A stretch of 40,631 nucleotides of DNA from a virus, in the IMG/VR virus record IMGVR_UViG_3300035663_000033, positions 1 through 40,631 of that record; one strand, given 5' to 3'. Shown one piece after another: positions 1 to 6,968 of the stretch. The notes under the pieces are model-generated. The model was not told the DNA's origin, did not search any database, and saw only the letters and a program-made list of their open reading frames with translations. The position numbers and the translations under genes were made by a program. How positions within the stretch are numbered: the stretch's first letter is position 1; each line of letters begins with the position of its first letter.

Positions 1-144
1 ACCAGGGGATGGAATCGGTTTTACGGCGACTAAGGAGGATGCCTCCAGCTGGGTCACCTACGAAAAGGCTGTCGCTGCGGCGCGGGTTGTTGCTGATCGC
101 ACTGACAGCTTTGTTGCTGTTCATAGTATTGAAGAACCCAACTA
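1..144. repeat. Left copy of terminal direct repeat
   Basis: Positions 1-144 are repeated at 40488-40631. The copies differ at one base: T at 127, C at 40614, a synonymous Ser codon change. A gene reads through the junction, so this looks like overlap of a circular or circularly permuted genome rather than a repeat at a fixed physical end. Confidence 0.95.
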
Positions 145-163
145 CCCCAAGTCATGGAAATAG
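2..163 (+). CDS. 3' part of junction-spanning small protein (unknown)
   Basis: This is the C-terminal 53 codons plus stop of a 71-residue protein whose start lies at 40435 near the right end. Joined across the repeat it reads MTRYVVMAGDRW... and ends ...NYPKSWK. It has an even spread of charged and aromatic residues, no membrane segment and no motif I recognise. The frame stays open through the 144-base duplicated segment in both copies, and the one base difference between copies is silent, which supports real coding. The next gene starts inside its last codons (10-base overlap), suggesting translational coupling. Confidence 0.75.
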   Translation, partial: PGDGIGFTATKEDASSWVTYEKAVAAARVVADRTDSFVAVHSIEEPNYPKSWK

Positions 164-423
164 TGCCAGCGCAGGGAAAACTTCGGCAGTACGAGCTAAC
201 GATTTGGTTGCCCGGTAAGGGTGCCAAGCGGGATCTGGTGAAGGGGTTGTCGCTGAATCACGCGATTCAGGTGGCAAGGAATCTTTACCCGAATTGCATG
301 GTGGAGGTGCCGCCTGAGGCGGCGCCGAAGCCTAGGCTGGCGCGGTCACATGCCGGTCCCAAGGAAGGACGGAACCGGCGACTCAAACTCGTGGAGAAAA
401 AGCAGAATGAGCACACCAGCTGA
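154..423 (+). CDS. Small phage protein, unknown function (89 aa)
   Basis: The protein is 89 residues. Residues 1-55 look like a folded unit with alternating hydrophobic positions (QYELTIWLPGKG... LNHAIQVARNLYPNCMVEV), followed by a Lys/Arg-rich tail from about residue 58 that could bind nucleic acid. I do not recognise the family. It starts 10 bases inside the preceding gene and its end overlaps the next one by 17 bases, so it sits in a tight plus-strand run that begins at 40081 and crosses the genome junction. No strong ribosome-binding site precedes the ATG; coupling to the gene before is likely. Confidence 0.6.
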   Translation: MEIVPAQGKLRQYELTIWLPGKGAKRDLVKGLSLNHAIQVARNLYPNCMVEVPPEAAPKPRLARSHAGPKEGRNRRLKLVEKKQNEHTS

Positions 424-589
424 TTGGGCGACGGAAGCCTGGGCGCGGGTTTGCGTGGATGATGCGCGGACTCGTTTCCTGGACAGGTTATATGTACAAG
501 ATGGCCGGGACAGTTCCGATCATCCGCTCCATTCGCTGTACACCGGCTTGTACCAGCAGTACATCGAGCAGTTGGAGAAGGGCGACTAG
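407..589 (+). CDS. Small phage protein, unknown function (60 aa)
   Basis: The protein is 60 residues, starting MSTPADWATEAW and ending in a helix-like segment (YTGLYQQYIEQLEKGD). The frame is open further upstream to 350, but the ATG at 407 is preferred because the region before it is in-frame read-through of the previous gene's basic tail. It is the last gene of the plus-strand run and its stop overlaps the stop of the convergent minus-strand gene at 586. No motif is recognised. Confidence 0.55.
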   Translation: MSTPADWATEAWARVCVDDARTRFLDRLYVQDGRDSSDHPLHSLYTGLYQQYIEQLEKGD

Positions 590-813
590 GCCGAGTCGCG
601 GTCTAGGCCGAATTGCTCGGTGAGGTTTTCTGCGGCTTCGCGGATGGCCCACCGGGCTTTTGTTTGCTCCAGCTGGTGGAGCGTGTTCAGGATGAGGGCG
701 GCTTCGAGGAGGCCACGGTAATCGCCGGAGTTGAAGCGGTCGATCAGCCACTGGTCGGTGGCGGCCTTGTGGAAGCAGGACTCGGTGGTGTGTTCGATGG
801 GGCGCATGGTCAC
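586..813 (-). CDS. Small alpha-helical protein downstream of endolysin (75 aa)
   Basis: This 75-residue protein (73 if the ATG at 807 is used) is predicted mostly helical: residues 20-70 contain DQWLIDRFNSGDYRG, LLEAALILNTLHQLEQ and REAAENLTEQFG. The GTG at 813 overlaps the endolysin stop (AGGTGACCATG), so it is translated directly after the endolysin and is probably co-transcribed with it. There is no signal peptide or membrane segment, so it is not an obvious spanin or holin. Function unknown. Confidence 0.65.
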   Translation of the reverse strand: MTMRPIEHTTESCFHKAATDQWLIDRFNSGDYRGLLEAALILNTLHQLEQTKARWAIREAAENLTEQFGLDRDSA

Positions 814-1937
814 CTAGGGCGAACTTTAAGGAACCAGCCGGTATCGTCACCCTCAATTAGCCAACGAGGCAGCCAGTTTTTGCGGGAGTAGGCGACGCCA
901 GCTCCACCCTTGTGGCTGACGTAGCCACCGTTGACGAGGTTGGCCTCGCCGTAGGGATCGTTGTGGATGAAGTGGGTTGGGGTGAAGCCGACGACGACAC
1001 TCCAGTGGCCGGTGCCGGATGGGTTGCTTACGGGGCCTTTGTGGAGCCAGCCGACTGGAGTGGGGTAGCCATTGTTAATCTCGTTCTCCAGCTCTTCGAC
1101 TGTGCCGTCCATCTCGAAGGTGGCGGTTAGTCCCAGGGCTTTGAAGGCAGCGATTTGGGCTTTGGGGTCGGTGGTGTCGCCAAAGCGGGCGCGGAGTTTG
1201 TTGTACTCGTAGTCGCCCGAGATCTTGCCGTAGTAGCGGGCCACCATCGCGCAGCTGGAGCTGAAGCACTGCCGGTAGCCGGTGGCGCCGTCGTCGGGTC
1301 CCAGCTGATACTCGTATGCAACCTTTAGGATTTTTTCTTTCGGCTTGACGAGAGGTTTAGCTCCCGCGTGCTGGGTCATCAGCTCGATCAGCTTGCCGGC
1401 ATAGTTTGGATCAGTTGCGTAACCCTCTTTCACCAGCCATTGGGCGGCTTCTTCGCGGGTGCTGGCGTTGTTGCAGCCTTTGTAGGTTTTGAAGTCTTTG
1501 TACCAGTGGTCAACGAGGTAGATGACGCAGGACAGTAAATCGGGGAAGTCGATGAAGCTGTCGGTGATCGTCACCCACTGGTTGTTGATGAACTCTTGGG
1601 TTTTGGTGTCGCTGCCCGAGCCCTTAAGGCCGAAGAAGTTGTTGCGGCCTGAAACGAGTTTGCCGTAGCTGGATTCCAGTGCCCACTGGGCGGCAACAAG
1701 TTCGGGGAATTTGGCGCCGGCGACGCGGGCGGCTTCGAGCACGCCTTCCCAGGTGTTGGGGAAGTTGGTTTGTTTGCCGGCCACGCTCCAGGTCTTGAAC
1801 CAGCCTTGGTCGCGGCCGAGAATGTTGGGATTGGCCTTGTTGATGAGTTGTTCCAGTTCGGTGATGGCCGCCATCTGGTGAGGGAGGGCCTTGTAGTACC
1901 GGAACAAATCGCCTAGGCGGATCTTGTTGGTTGCCAT
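810..1937 (-). CDS. Endolysin: glucosaminidase plus C39-like peptidase
   Basis: A 375-residue lysin with two catalytic modules. Residues about 60-190 match the glucosaminidase (GH73-like) pattern: AAQWALESSYGK with probable catalytic Glu88, then NNFFGLKG at 99-106 and the later DSFIDFPD block. Residues about 205-375 look like a papain-fold C39-type peptidase: Cys224 in QCFSSSCAMVARYYG, His311 in GHWSVVVGF and Asp327 in HNDPYG form a plausible triad. It should cut both the glycan backbone and peptide or amide bonds of cyanobacterial peptidoglycan. There is no signal sequence, so release would need a holin; small membrane proteins lie just upstream. Confident on the first domain, fairly confident on the second. 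Confidence 0.87.
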   Translation of the reverse strand: MATNKIRLGDLFRYYKALPHQMAAITELEQLINKANPNILGRDQGWFKTWSVAGKQTNFPNTWEGVLEAARVAGAKFPELVAAQWALESSYGKLVSGRNNFFGLKGSGSDTKTQEFINNQWVTITDSFIDFPDLLSCVIYLVDHWYKDFKTYKGCNNASTREEAAQWLVKEGYATDPNYAGKLIELMTQHAGAKPLVKPKEKILKVAYEYQLGPDDGATGYRQCFSSSCAMVARYYGKISGDYEYNKLRARFGDTTDPKAQIAAFKALGLTATFEMDGTVEELENEINNGYPTPVGWLHKGPVSNPSGTGHWSVVVGFTPTHFIHNDPYGEANLVNGGYVSHKGGAGVAYSRKNWLPRWLIEGDDTGWFLKVRPR

Positions 1938-1956
1938 GACAAGGCCCTCTTCAGTG

Positions 1957-2097
1957 TCAGCGACGCTTGGGGAATGTCAGGCGGAGCGCCTGGAGCACCA
2001 GCTGGATCCAGCTATTGGATTTGAGCTTGCTCATGCCGATGATCTCGCTGCCGGCGGCAACGACGATGGCAACGACAGCAATGGTCTTGTCGTCCAT
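1957..2097 (-). CDS. 46-aa membrane protein next to endolysin, holin candidate
   Basis: A short frame of 46 codons. Residues 5-21 (TIAVVAIVVAAGSEIIG) form one hydrophobic helix, followed by SKLKSNSWIQLVLQAL, an amphipathic stretch, and a basic end (FPKRR). Its stop is 19 bases before the endolysin start and on the same strand. Small one-helix proteins of this kind beside lysin genes are seen in cyanophages, and a holin or membrane-anchoring role fits, but no biochemical motif proves it. No clear Shine-Dalgarno precedes the ATG. Confidence 0.7.
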   Translation of the reverse strand: MDDKTIAVVAIVVAAGSEIIGMSKLKSNSWIQLVLQALRLTFPKRR

Positions 2098-2167
2098 GAG
2101 AAATCAGTAGTTCCATTGAAGTTTAGCTGTAGTAGACAAGAGCGCCAGAGCACGTAATAGTTTCTAC

Positions 2168-2186
2168 GGCTACCGTTCGGGTAGCC
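2168..2186. promoter_or_regulatory. 7-bp hairpin just before the HNH gene
   Basis: GGCTACC (2168-2174) and GGTAGCC (2180-2186) pair perfectly around a 5-base loop, ending 10 bases before the HNH start codon. There is no following T-run, so it is not an intrinsic terminator in either direction. It could limit translation of the nuclease or serve as a protein-binding site. Confidence 0.5.
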
Positions 2187-2196
2187 ACTGCCGGGT

Positions 2197-2517
2197 ATGG
2201 ACCATCGCATCGAAGATGGCGAATACTTAAACAAAAAAGAGGCAAAGTTAAGGTTTAGGCAATCAATCCTGAGCGATTGGGATAACTGCTGCGCGTATTG
2301 CGGGGATGACCTGGGGCGTGCTGCAACGCTGGATCACGTGCACCCAAAAATGAAGGGGGGTTTGACGCACCAGCAGAATTTGGTGGCGTGCTGTTTTGCG
2401 TGCAATATTGCTAAGTCGTCGGAGGATTGGATTGAGTGGTACAGACGCCAGCCGTTTTGGACGGAGGAGCGGGAGGATCAGATTATTTATTGGGTTACTG
2501 GGGGTCTTGTTGCTTAG
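2197..2517 (+). CDS. HNH endonuclease
   Basis: A 106-residue protein with a complete HNH core: CAYCG at 33-37, LDHVHPKMKGG near 47-57 (catalytic His region), and NLVACCFACNIAKSS at 62-76. The CxxC pairs bind structural zinc and the ββα-metal fold cuts DNA. It may be a free-standing homing-type nuclease or aid packaging, but it lies next to the lysis genes rather than the terminase and is the only plus-strand gene in a long minus-strand block. Its 3' end overlaps the convergent gene at 2495 by 23 bases. Orientation and isolation suggest insertion. Confidence 0.85.
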   Translation: MDHRIEDGEYLNKKEAKLRFRQSILSDWDNCCAYCGDDLGRAATLDHVHPKMKGGLTHQQNLVACCFACNIAKSSEDWIEWYRRQPFWTEEREDQIIYWVTGGLVA

Positions 2518-2680
2518 GGTCCCAGCCCATGCCTTCGAGATACATCATGGCGATGTAGTGGTCTTCGGCGTAGCGGCACACGCTGTCTTTGCAGGCGCGG
2601 TAGTAGATGTCGCCGGAGTCGCCGATGAGTTGATCCAGGGAATAGCCGCCGTCGTATTCGGTGGTGTGGATGACAGACAT
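2495..2680 (-). CDS. Small protein, unknown (61 aa)
   Basis: The 61-residue product has sequence features of a folded protein: DQLIGDSGDIYYRACKDS followed by a helix YAEDHYIAMMYLEGMGW. Two Cys residues (CKDSVC) are spaced for possible metal or disulphide pairing. Its ATG overlaps the stop of the upstream membrane-protein gene (TGATG), indicating coupled translation. Its end overlaps the HNH gene on the other strand. No family recognised. Confidence 0.65.
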   Translation of the reverse strand: MSVIHTTEYDGGYSLDQLIGDSGDIYYRACKDSVCRYAEDHYIAMMYLEGMGWDPKQQDPQ

Positions 2681-2922
2681 CAGCGTCTCAGCTCCAGTTT
2701 GATAATACGAACGTCGTGATCTTTTACGGTGTCTTCCAGTTCACCAACGCGGGTTTTGAACTGCTCTTGATTTTGGATGACACGCTCCAGTTGGGATGGC
2801 ACTGTGTACACCAAATAGCCGATGCCGGTGATGGCGCCGCCGGCAAGAAGTACCAGTAGACCGGCTGCGGCTTCTTGCTTGACGCCCCGCCAAAAACCAG
2901 TGTCAGACGGGGTTTCGGCCAC
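2680..2922 (-). CDS. Membrane-anchored coiled-coil protein, lysis candidate
   Basis: An 80-residue protein from a GTG start. Residues about 18-42 (AAAGLLVLLAGGAITGIGYLVYTV) form a membrane helix; residues 44-78 (QLERVIQNQEQFKTRVGELEDTVKDHDVRIIKLEL) are a heptad-like coiled coil. This layout resembles small phage membrane proteins in lysis modules (compare XhlA-type, which has the order reversed). It could be a holin or accessory lysis factor. It lies in the minus-strand run two genes upstream of the endolysin and is coupled to the next gene by TGATG. Confidence 0.65.
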   Translation of the reverse strand: MAETPSDTGFWRGVKQEAAAGLLVLLAGGAITGIGYLVYTVPSQLERVIQNQEQFKTRVGELEDTVKDHDVRIIKLELRR

Positions 2923-2940
2923 GGGTACCAGTGGATCTAC

Positions 2941-3090
2941 TTATATCTTATTCGGCGTTGGGGAGTCTTCCGGGTCGCGCCCGGTTTTTAAGATAGCGAC
3001 CGCACGAATGTAGAAAAAGGAATCGGTCTTACCAGCGGCTTCTAGTGCCAGTTTGACTTTTTCCCAGTTCTGCTTTGTGCGGTCATCCAC
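2941..3090 (-). CDS. 49-aa soluble protein (GTG start, coupled)
   Basis: A 49-codon frame starting at GTG 3090, giving MDDRTKQNWEKVKLALEAAG followed by KTDSFFYIRAVAILKTGRDP. Its start codon shares its G with the stop of the preceding gene (TAGTG), a classic stop-start overlap, which decides the start. It is predicted helical, no membrane segment, no family recognised. The amphipathic pattern and typical residue mix support true coding. Confidence 0.65.
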   Translation of the reverse strand: MDDRTKQNWEKVKLALEAAGKTDSFFYIRAVAILKTGRDPEDSPTPNKI

Positions 3091-3224
3091 TAGCCTTTGC
3101 CTTGCCCGCGGAGCTTTTTGCGATTGCGTGGACGAGAGTGTTGGCCTTGGCCGATAGATGTGCGTTTCGGTTTGCCCGGCTGGTGCTGAACGACCTTGGC
3201 GCCAACCTTACTCTTTACGGCCAT
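3090..3224 (-). CDS. 44-aa very basic small protein
   Basis: The 44-residue product begins MAVKSKVGAKVVQHQPGKPK and continues with Arg/Lys/Gln-rich sequence to the end. Short basic proteins beginning in this way are common in marine and freshwater cyanophages, from memory of that group; function unknown, possibly nucleic-acid or structural binding. The start overlaps the end of the gene upstream by one base, and its stop overlaps the GTG of the next gene, so at least three genes here are translated as a chain. Confidence 0.7.
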   Translation of the reverse strand: MAVKSKVGAKVVQHQPGKPKRTSIGQGQHSRPRNRKKLRGQGKG

Positions 3225-3393
3225 TATTCGAGTCCGGCGTCATGGGACCCTGTGAACCCGCCATCGCTAAAAGCGCCCACCCCATCAGCAGGAGCATCGC
3301 CAGCAGGAGCAGGGCTATATGGGTCACTTGGCCAGACGGGGTAATCAGCACCAGTAATGTATGCCGCCAACGCCGGCGTATCGGCTGTGTCAC
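3208..3393 (-). CDS. Possible overlapping-frame membrane protein
   Basis: A 61-codon GTG frame lies inside the 3' half of the gene at 3224-3778 in another frame. It encodes a basic N-terminus (MTQPIRRRWRH), a strong hydrophobic segment (HIALLLLAMLLLMGWALLAM) and a polar tail, which is holin-like. AAGGTGA lies 9 bases before the GTG. Against it: the host frame's C-terminus is Ala/Gly/Pro-rich, and such sequence readily yields hydrophobic shadow frames. Treat as a candidate only. Confidence 0.3.
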   Translation of the reverse strand: MTQPIRRRWRHTLLVLITPSGQVTHIALLLLAMLLLMGWALLAMAGSQGPMTPDSNNGRKE

Positions 3394-3778
3394 GGATTTC
3401 GGTCACCTTGGCGCCGGTTGCCAGGCGAATCTCCTCCCGCCAGGTCTTCAGCACCGGGTCAGCCGCTTTGCCGTTGTCAGCTTCGCGGATGATGATCCAG
3501 TCGGTGGGGGCCAGCAAGGTGTTGGCGGTGGCGCGGGTTTGGGTCACCCACTGATCAACGAGTTGGGCGTGATCCTTCGGGATCAGATGACCTTCAGCGT
3601 CATAGCCCCAGTAGAAGCGTTGATCGTACGGTTCGGGGTCGGGCACCCAGACGATGCCAAGGCGATCGCGGTCCAGCTCAGTGCTCAGACGCAGCCAGTT
3701 GGCGGGGTAATTGATGTTTTCGTACTCCCATGGGGTGTCCATCGGGAGGGTGCGGCCATCAGGAAGTGCGTAGGGCAT
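3224..3778 (-). CDS. Tail fibre assembly chaperone-like protein
   Basis: A 184-residue protein. Residues 80-125 (TRATANTLLAPTDWIIIREADNG... VLKTWREEIR) resemble the tail assembly chaperone pattern in which a TDW motif is followed by a helix with a W-REE/YRQ signature. The N-terminal 75 residues contain an aromatic-rich segment (WEYENINYPANWLRLS) and the C-terminal 35 are Pro/Ala/Gly/Asp-rich and probably disordered. Position directly after the large fibre gene fits a chaperone or small fibre-tip protein. Function by analogy, moderate confidence. Confidence 0.55.
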   Translation of the reverse strand: MPYALPDGRTLPMDTPWEYENINYPANWLRLSTELDRDRLGIVWVPDPEPYDQRFYWGYDAEGHLIPKDHAQLVDQWVTQTRATANTLLAPTDWIIIREADNGKAADPVLKTWREEIRLATGAKVTEIRDTADTPALAAYITGADYPVWPSDPYSPAPAGDAPADGVGAFSDGGFTGSHDAGLE

Positions 3779-3801
3779 GGGTCTAGGTCCGTAAATGAAG
3801 G

Positions 3802-6186
3802 TTAGCGAGCGCGGGAATACTTAAAGGGCGACTCCGCGAAGGCGGCGTAGATGTAGGTGGCCGCATTAGTTCCTGAGTCGCTGCTGTTATCCCGAACCTT
3901 GAATCCGTTGCTCAGAATGTCGATCTTGGCATCTGGGCTGTATTCGGCAGCAGAGGTGTTTGGCAAAATAATGCTGTTTGCCACGTTGTAGCTGTTGCGA
4001 ACTGCGTCCCAAATTACCCAGTTGCCGGTGGAGTCACTGCGCTTCAGTAGGACGAATCGGGGGCGCATCCCCGTGAAGACGAACGTATTGTCGGTCGTGC
4101 TGCCGTTGCCCGTATAACTTCCAAAGGCGCTAAAACCAGCCACAGGGGCGAAGCAGTAGGCGACGTAGGTAGCGCTTGATGTATTCAAGCCGGTACCAGT
4201 TCCAAGACTAAATACTGTGGAAGTAGGAGCTGTATTATTCCATACGTTGGCGCTCGAAGTGGAGGCATCTGTGGCGTTTAAGAGCAGATAATTGCCCCAA
4301 CCAATGGAAGTATGACCAGCCACCCAGACCTGTGTGAAGCTGCGAGCTTTGCCGATTATCAGGCTCGGTGCCACGCCAAGGCCATGACCCACCGTGGCGT
4401 TCGATCCCGTACCCGTATAGGTGACCACACTGCAGCCATTGGTGGCCGATGCCCTGACTTGGCTGCTGATGCTGCCGCTGGTGTTCGTGACGGTGGAGCT
4501 GCCGGCGTCCCAGGCCCAGGCGACGAATGTACTCGCATTTTCATTGTAAACAACATCGCTACCCAAGCTAAATCCAGTAGCATTAAATGCTGTTACACCA
4601 TTAGATTCAACAAACTCAGCAGCAGTTGAGGACGAAGCTAGAGCGTTTGTTGCGCCTCGTACAATATCCAGCAAACGGTGACCATAAGCGACACTACGAC
4701 CTTTAATCCACACCAGATCGGGGCTCATTCCACCCGTCAGCGTGATCGTCTGCGTGCTGCCGTTGCCGGTGTAGAGCGCCACATCCATCGCGGTATTGCC
4801 TTGGAGGATGGTCGGCTCTGGGAGATTATGCGAGCACAGTGCTTTGTAGCCGGAGGGGGCGGTTGAGGAGAACGCCCTAGCGCCAAAGTTAGCGGCCCAA
4901 AGTGTTCCGTTATAACCTGTGACCATAAAGAAATAAGGTCCAGACGTTAAACCTGAATACGCCTGCCCCTGACTGGTTCCGTTTTTGTAAAACGTCAGAG
5001 TGCCATTGTCCGCATCAAATGCGACTCCGATGACATCGCCGGTTGTGTAACTTGCGCCATAAGTAACGGCGGCCGTATTGCCAGATTGTTTTTTGCCGTC
5101 GTTGACGTATCCGAAAGTGTTTGAATCACCAATGTTGCTGGTCAGGCTTGCCGCTGCGGTGCCTATACCGATGTACGCTGCGCCACCAAGCGTGGATACA
5201 GTACCTTCCCAATACCATTTGCCAGATGAGATGGCAAAAGTAGAGCGAACATTTCTAAAAGCTGCGGAACTTTGACTGAAATCAAGATTCCCGTTTGCCA
5301 GCGTGCCAGCGTTATCTAGCGGGTTCCAAGTGCAGTAATTCCCCCTTACCTCACCCCCCGCACCAGTGTCCGTGCCATAGCCGGTGGGTGAATCAACGAG
5401 CGAATCGTTGCCCGCACCAGATGCCACTGAGAAATTGTTTGGCGTCCAGTTGTTGCTGCCTGCGCTGTCTTTGCCAAGGGTCGCGGCCGTCGTGCCCGAG
5501 TTATCCGAGAAGGGCAGCCTGAAGCCGTTGGTGCCGTAGCTGCCGGTGAAAGCCTTGGGTATGAGCTGGCCGGTAATGGCGTCGGTTTCGGTGAAATAGC
5601 TGGGGTCGTAGGCGTATCCGTCGCAGAAGTGTACGTCGGCTAGGTAGCCGTCTGCATAGCCATTGCCCGCGCCTATTCTGTGCTCGGACGTATTGTTAAT
5701 GTCGCGGCCAACAGAGGATGTGCTTATCGTATTAGTATTAGTGGAAAAATTTGTTTCGCGAACTCCGTTGATGTAGATTTGTGCTCGATCGGCTTGAGTG
5801 GAATTTGCAAGATCAAAATAAAATAAGAGATGAAACCATGCTCCATAGTCTCTAAATACTCTGGTTGTGATTAAATCAAGAGGAACAGTTGCGCCAGACT
5901 GAGTAAAAAATTCAATCTGATAAGGACTTCCCACTGAGCCGCTGCGAATTATGAGACCGGTGTTTCCACTATTGGCTGTAAAAACAGAAAAAATGTTATT
6001 AGCAAGACCTGCTCCAAGCTTGACCCAGCACGAAAAGGTCCACTTGTTTCGGTCGCCAGCAGACCCGGGAGTGCGGTTGAGGTAGGCCGAATCGGCGGAG
6101 TTGAACCTGAGGCTTCTGGAGATCTGGTAACCCACCGCAGCGTCAGCGCCAGCGCCAAGCAGGATGCCGTTATTGATAACGCTCAT
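3802..6186 (-). CDS. Large tail fibre / receptor-binding protein (LamG and SPRY-like)
   Basis: A 794-residue protein built of carbohydrate-binding type β-domains. Residues about 25-195 look like a LamG/concanavalin-A fold (SLRFNSADSAYLNRTP, WTFSCWVK, AQIYINGVRE, GYLADVHFCDG). Residues about 310-440 look like a SPRY domain (GKWYWEGTVS, YIGIGTA, GDVIGVAFDADNGTLTFYKN). Residues about 465-790 hold two related repeats (LYTGNGSTQTITLTGG... and SYTGNGSTTDNTFVFTG...), the C-terminal architecture seen in cyanophage fibre proteins (DUF7483-like). It should sit at the tail tip and contact the host surface. It overlaps the preceding gene by 4 bases. Its middle is more AT-rich than its neighbours. Confidence 0.75.
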   Translation of the reverse strand: MSVINNGILLGAGADAAVGYQISRSLRFNSADSAYLNRTPGSAGDRNKWTFSCWVKLGAGLANNIFSVFTANSGNTGLIIRSGSVGSPYQIEFFTQSGATVPLDLITTRVFRDYGAWFHLLFYFDLANSTQADRAQIYINGVRETNFSTNTNTISTSSVGRDINNTSEHRIGAGNGYADGYLADVHFCDGYAYDPSYFTETDAITGQLIPKAFTGSYGTNGFRLPFSDNSGTTAATLGKDSAGSNNWTPNNFSVASGAGNDSLVDSPTGYGTDTGAGGEVRGNYCTWNPLDNAGTLANGNLDFSQSSAAFRNVRSTFAISSGKWYWEGTVSTLGGAAYIGIGTAAASLTSNIGDSNTFGYVNDGKKQSGNTAAVTYGASYTTGDVIGVAFDADNGTLTFYKNGTSQGQAYSGLTSGPYFFMVTGYNGTLWAANFGARAFSSTAPSGYKALCSHNLPEPTILQGNTAMDVALYTGNGSTQTITLTGGMSPDLVWIKGRSVAYGHRLLDIVRGATNALASSSTAAEFVESNGVTAFNATGFSLGSDVVYNENASTFVAWAWDAGSSTVTNTSGSISSQVRASATNGCSVVTYTGTGSNATVGHGLGVAPSLIIGKARSFTQVWVAGHTSIGWGNYLLLNATDASTSSANVWNNTAPTSTVFSLGTGTGLNTSSATYVAYCFAPVAGFSAFGSYTGNGSTTDNTFVFTGMRPRFVLLKRSDSTGNWVIWDAVRNSYNVANSIILPNTSAAEYSPDAKIDILSNGFKVRDNSSDSGTNAATYIYAAFAESPFKYSRAR

Positions 6187-6968
6187 TTGAGGTCCGAGAT
6201 CAGGCGGGCGGAAATGCGGGTGGCGGATTCGACATACAGCGCCAGTACATCAACAGCATTGGCGGTCGTCGTAAGCGTCGGTGCCGTACCTCCCGGGAAT
6301 TTCCAGTAGTTGCCAAACGCCAAGGTCCGGCCACCCGTGCCGTCCTGCGTAATCACGATCACCCCGCTTTGCCCCGCCGTCAGGTTCGTTGGGTTGGCAA
6401 GTGTTCTGTTCCCACCGATGGTTAGTGAGTAGAAGTTTGCTGCTGAGAAATCGGGGGTTATGGTCGTCCCATCGGTCAGTGCCGTGATCGTGCCGCGCTG
6501 GGCAACGGTGAAGTTCTGATTGATGTTCGTGCCAGCCACGGTGTAGGTGGCGTTCTGCAGCGTGACGGTCTGGTCAGCCGTTGGGTCGGTCACCGCCAGC
6601 GTGGTCTCAAAGCCGTCAGCGGTGCTGCCCTCAAACACCAGCGAGCCAGCCGTGCCGATCTCCAGTGCGCCGGTAACCGTGCCACCAGCCAAGGCGAGGT
6701 AGGTGCTCGCGGCGCTGGTGCTGGTCAGCAGGCCAAGGTTGGTGGCGGTAACATCGCCCACCGTGATAAAGGCGCTGTTGGCGGCGTTGCGGATCTTGAG
6801 CAGAGCCGGACTGACGCCGGTGTCGATCCAGAACTGGAAGGCGTAGGTGGTGGTCGGGGCGGTCGAGCCGCTGTTCTGGCTGACGATCGCCGCAAGGATC
6901 GTGTTCAGCTCCGAGCGGAAGTTTGCGCCCGACTGGTTGGCTAGCGAATAGTCAGTTGCCTGTGCCAT
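6183..6968 (-). CDS. Tail fibre protein
   Basis: A 261-residue β-rich protein. The N-terminus (residues 1-50: NFRSELNTILAAIVSQNSG followed by YAFQFWIDTG) is a typical fibre head that docks to the tail tip. The middle has LALAGGTVTGALEIG, a motif common in phage fibre shafts, and the C-terminal 110 residues are a jelly-roll-like domain ending YVESATRISARLISDL. It lies between gpJ and the large fibre, overlapping each by one to four bases, so the three are made as a unit. Exact receptor unknown. Confidence 0.7.
   Translation of the reverse strand: MAQATDYSLANQSGANFRSELNTILAAIVSQNSGSTAPTTTYAFQFWIDTGVSPALLKIRNAANSAFITVGDVTATNLGLLTSTSAASTYLALAGGTVTGALEIGTAGSLVFEGSTADGFETTLAVTDPTADQTVTLQNATYTVAGTNINQNFTVAQRGTITALTDGTTITPDFSAANFYSLTIGGNRTLANPTNLTAGQSGVIVITQDGTGGRTLAFGNYWKFPGGTAPTLTTTANAVDVLALYVESATRISARLISDLK

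Noticed and set aside
9-218. Alternative-frame hydrophobic ORF (basic N-terminus and LLLIALTALLLFIVL segment) overlapping the first two genes
   Set aside because: It overlaps two better-supported frames, lacks a usable ribosome-binding spacing (AGGAGG touches an internal ATG), and the junction-spanning frame explains the region.
2031-2234. Minus-strand ORF covering the region of the 46-aa membrane protein
   Set aside because: Residue use is shadow-like (Ser/Pro/Arg-rich) and the 46-aa frame in the same place is far more protein-like.
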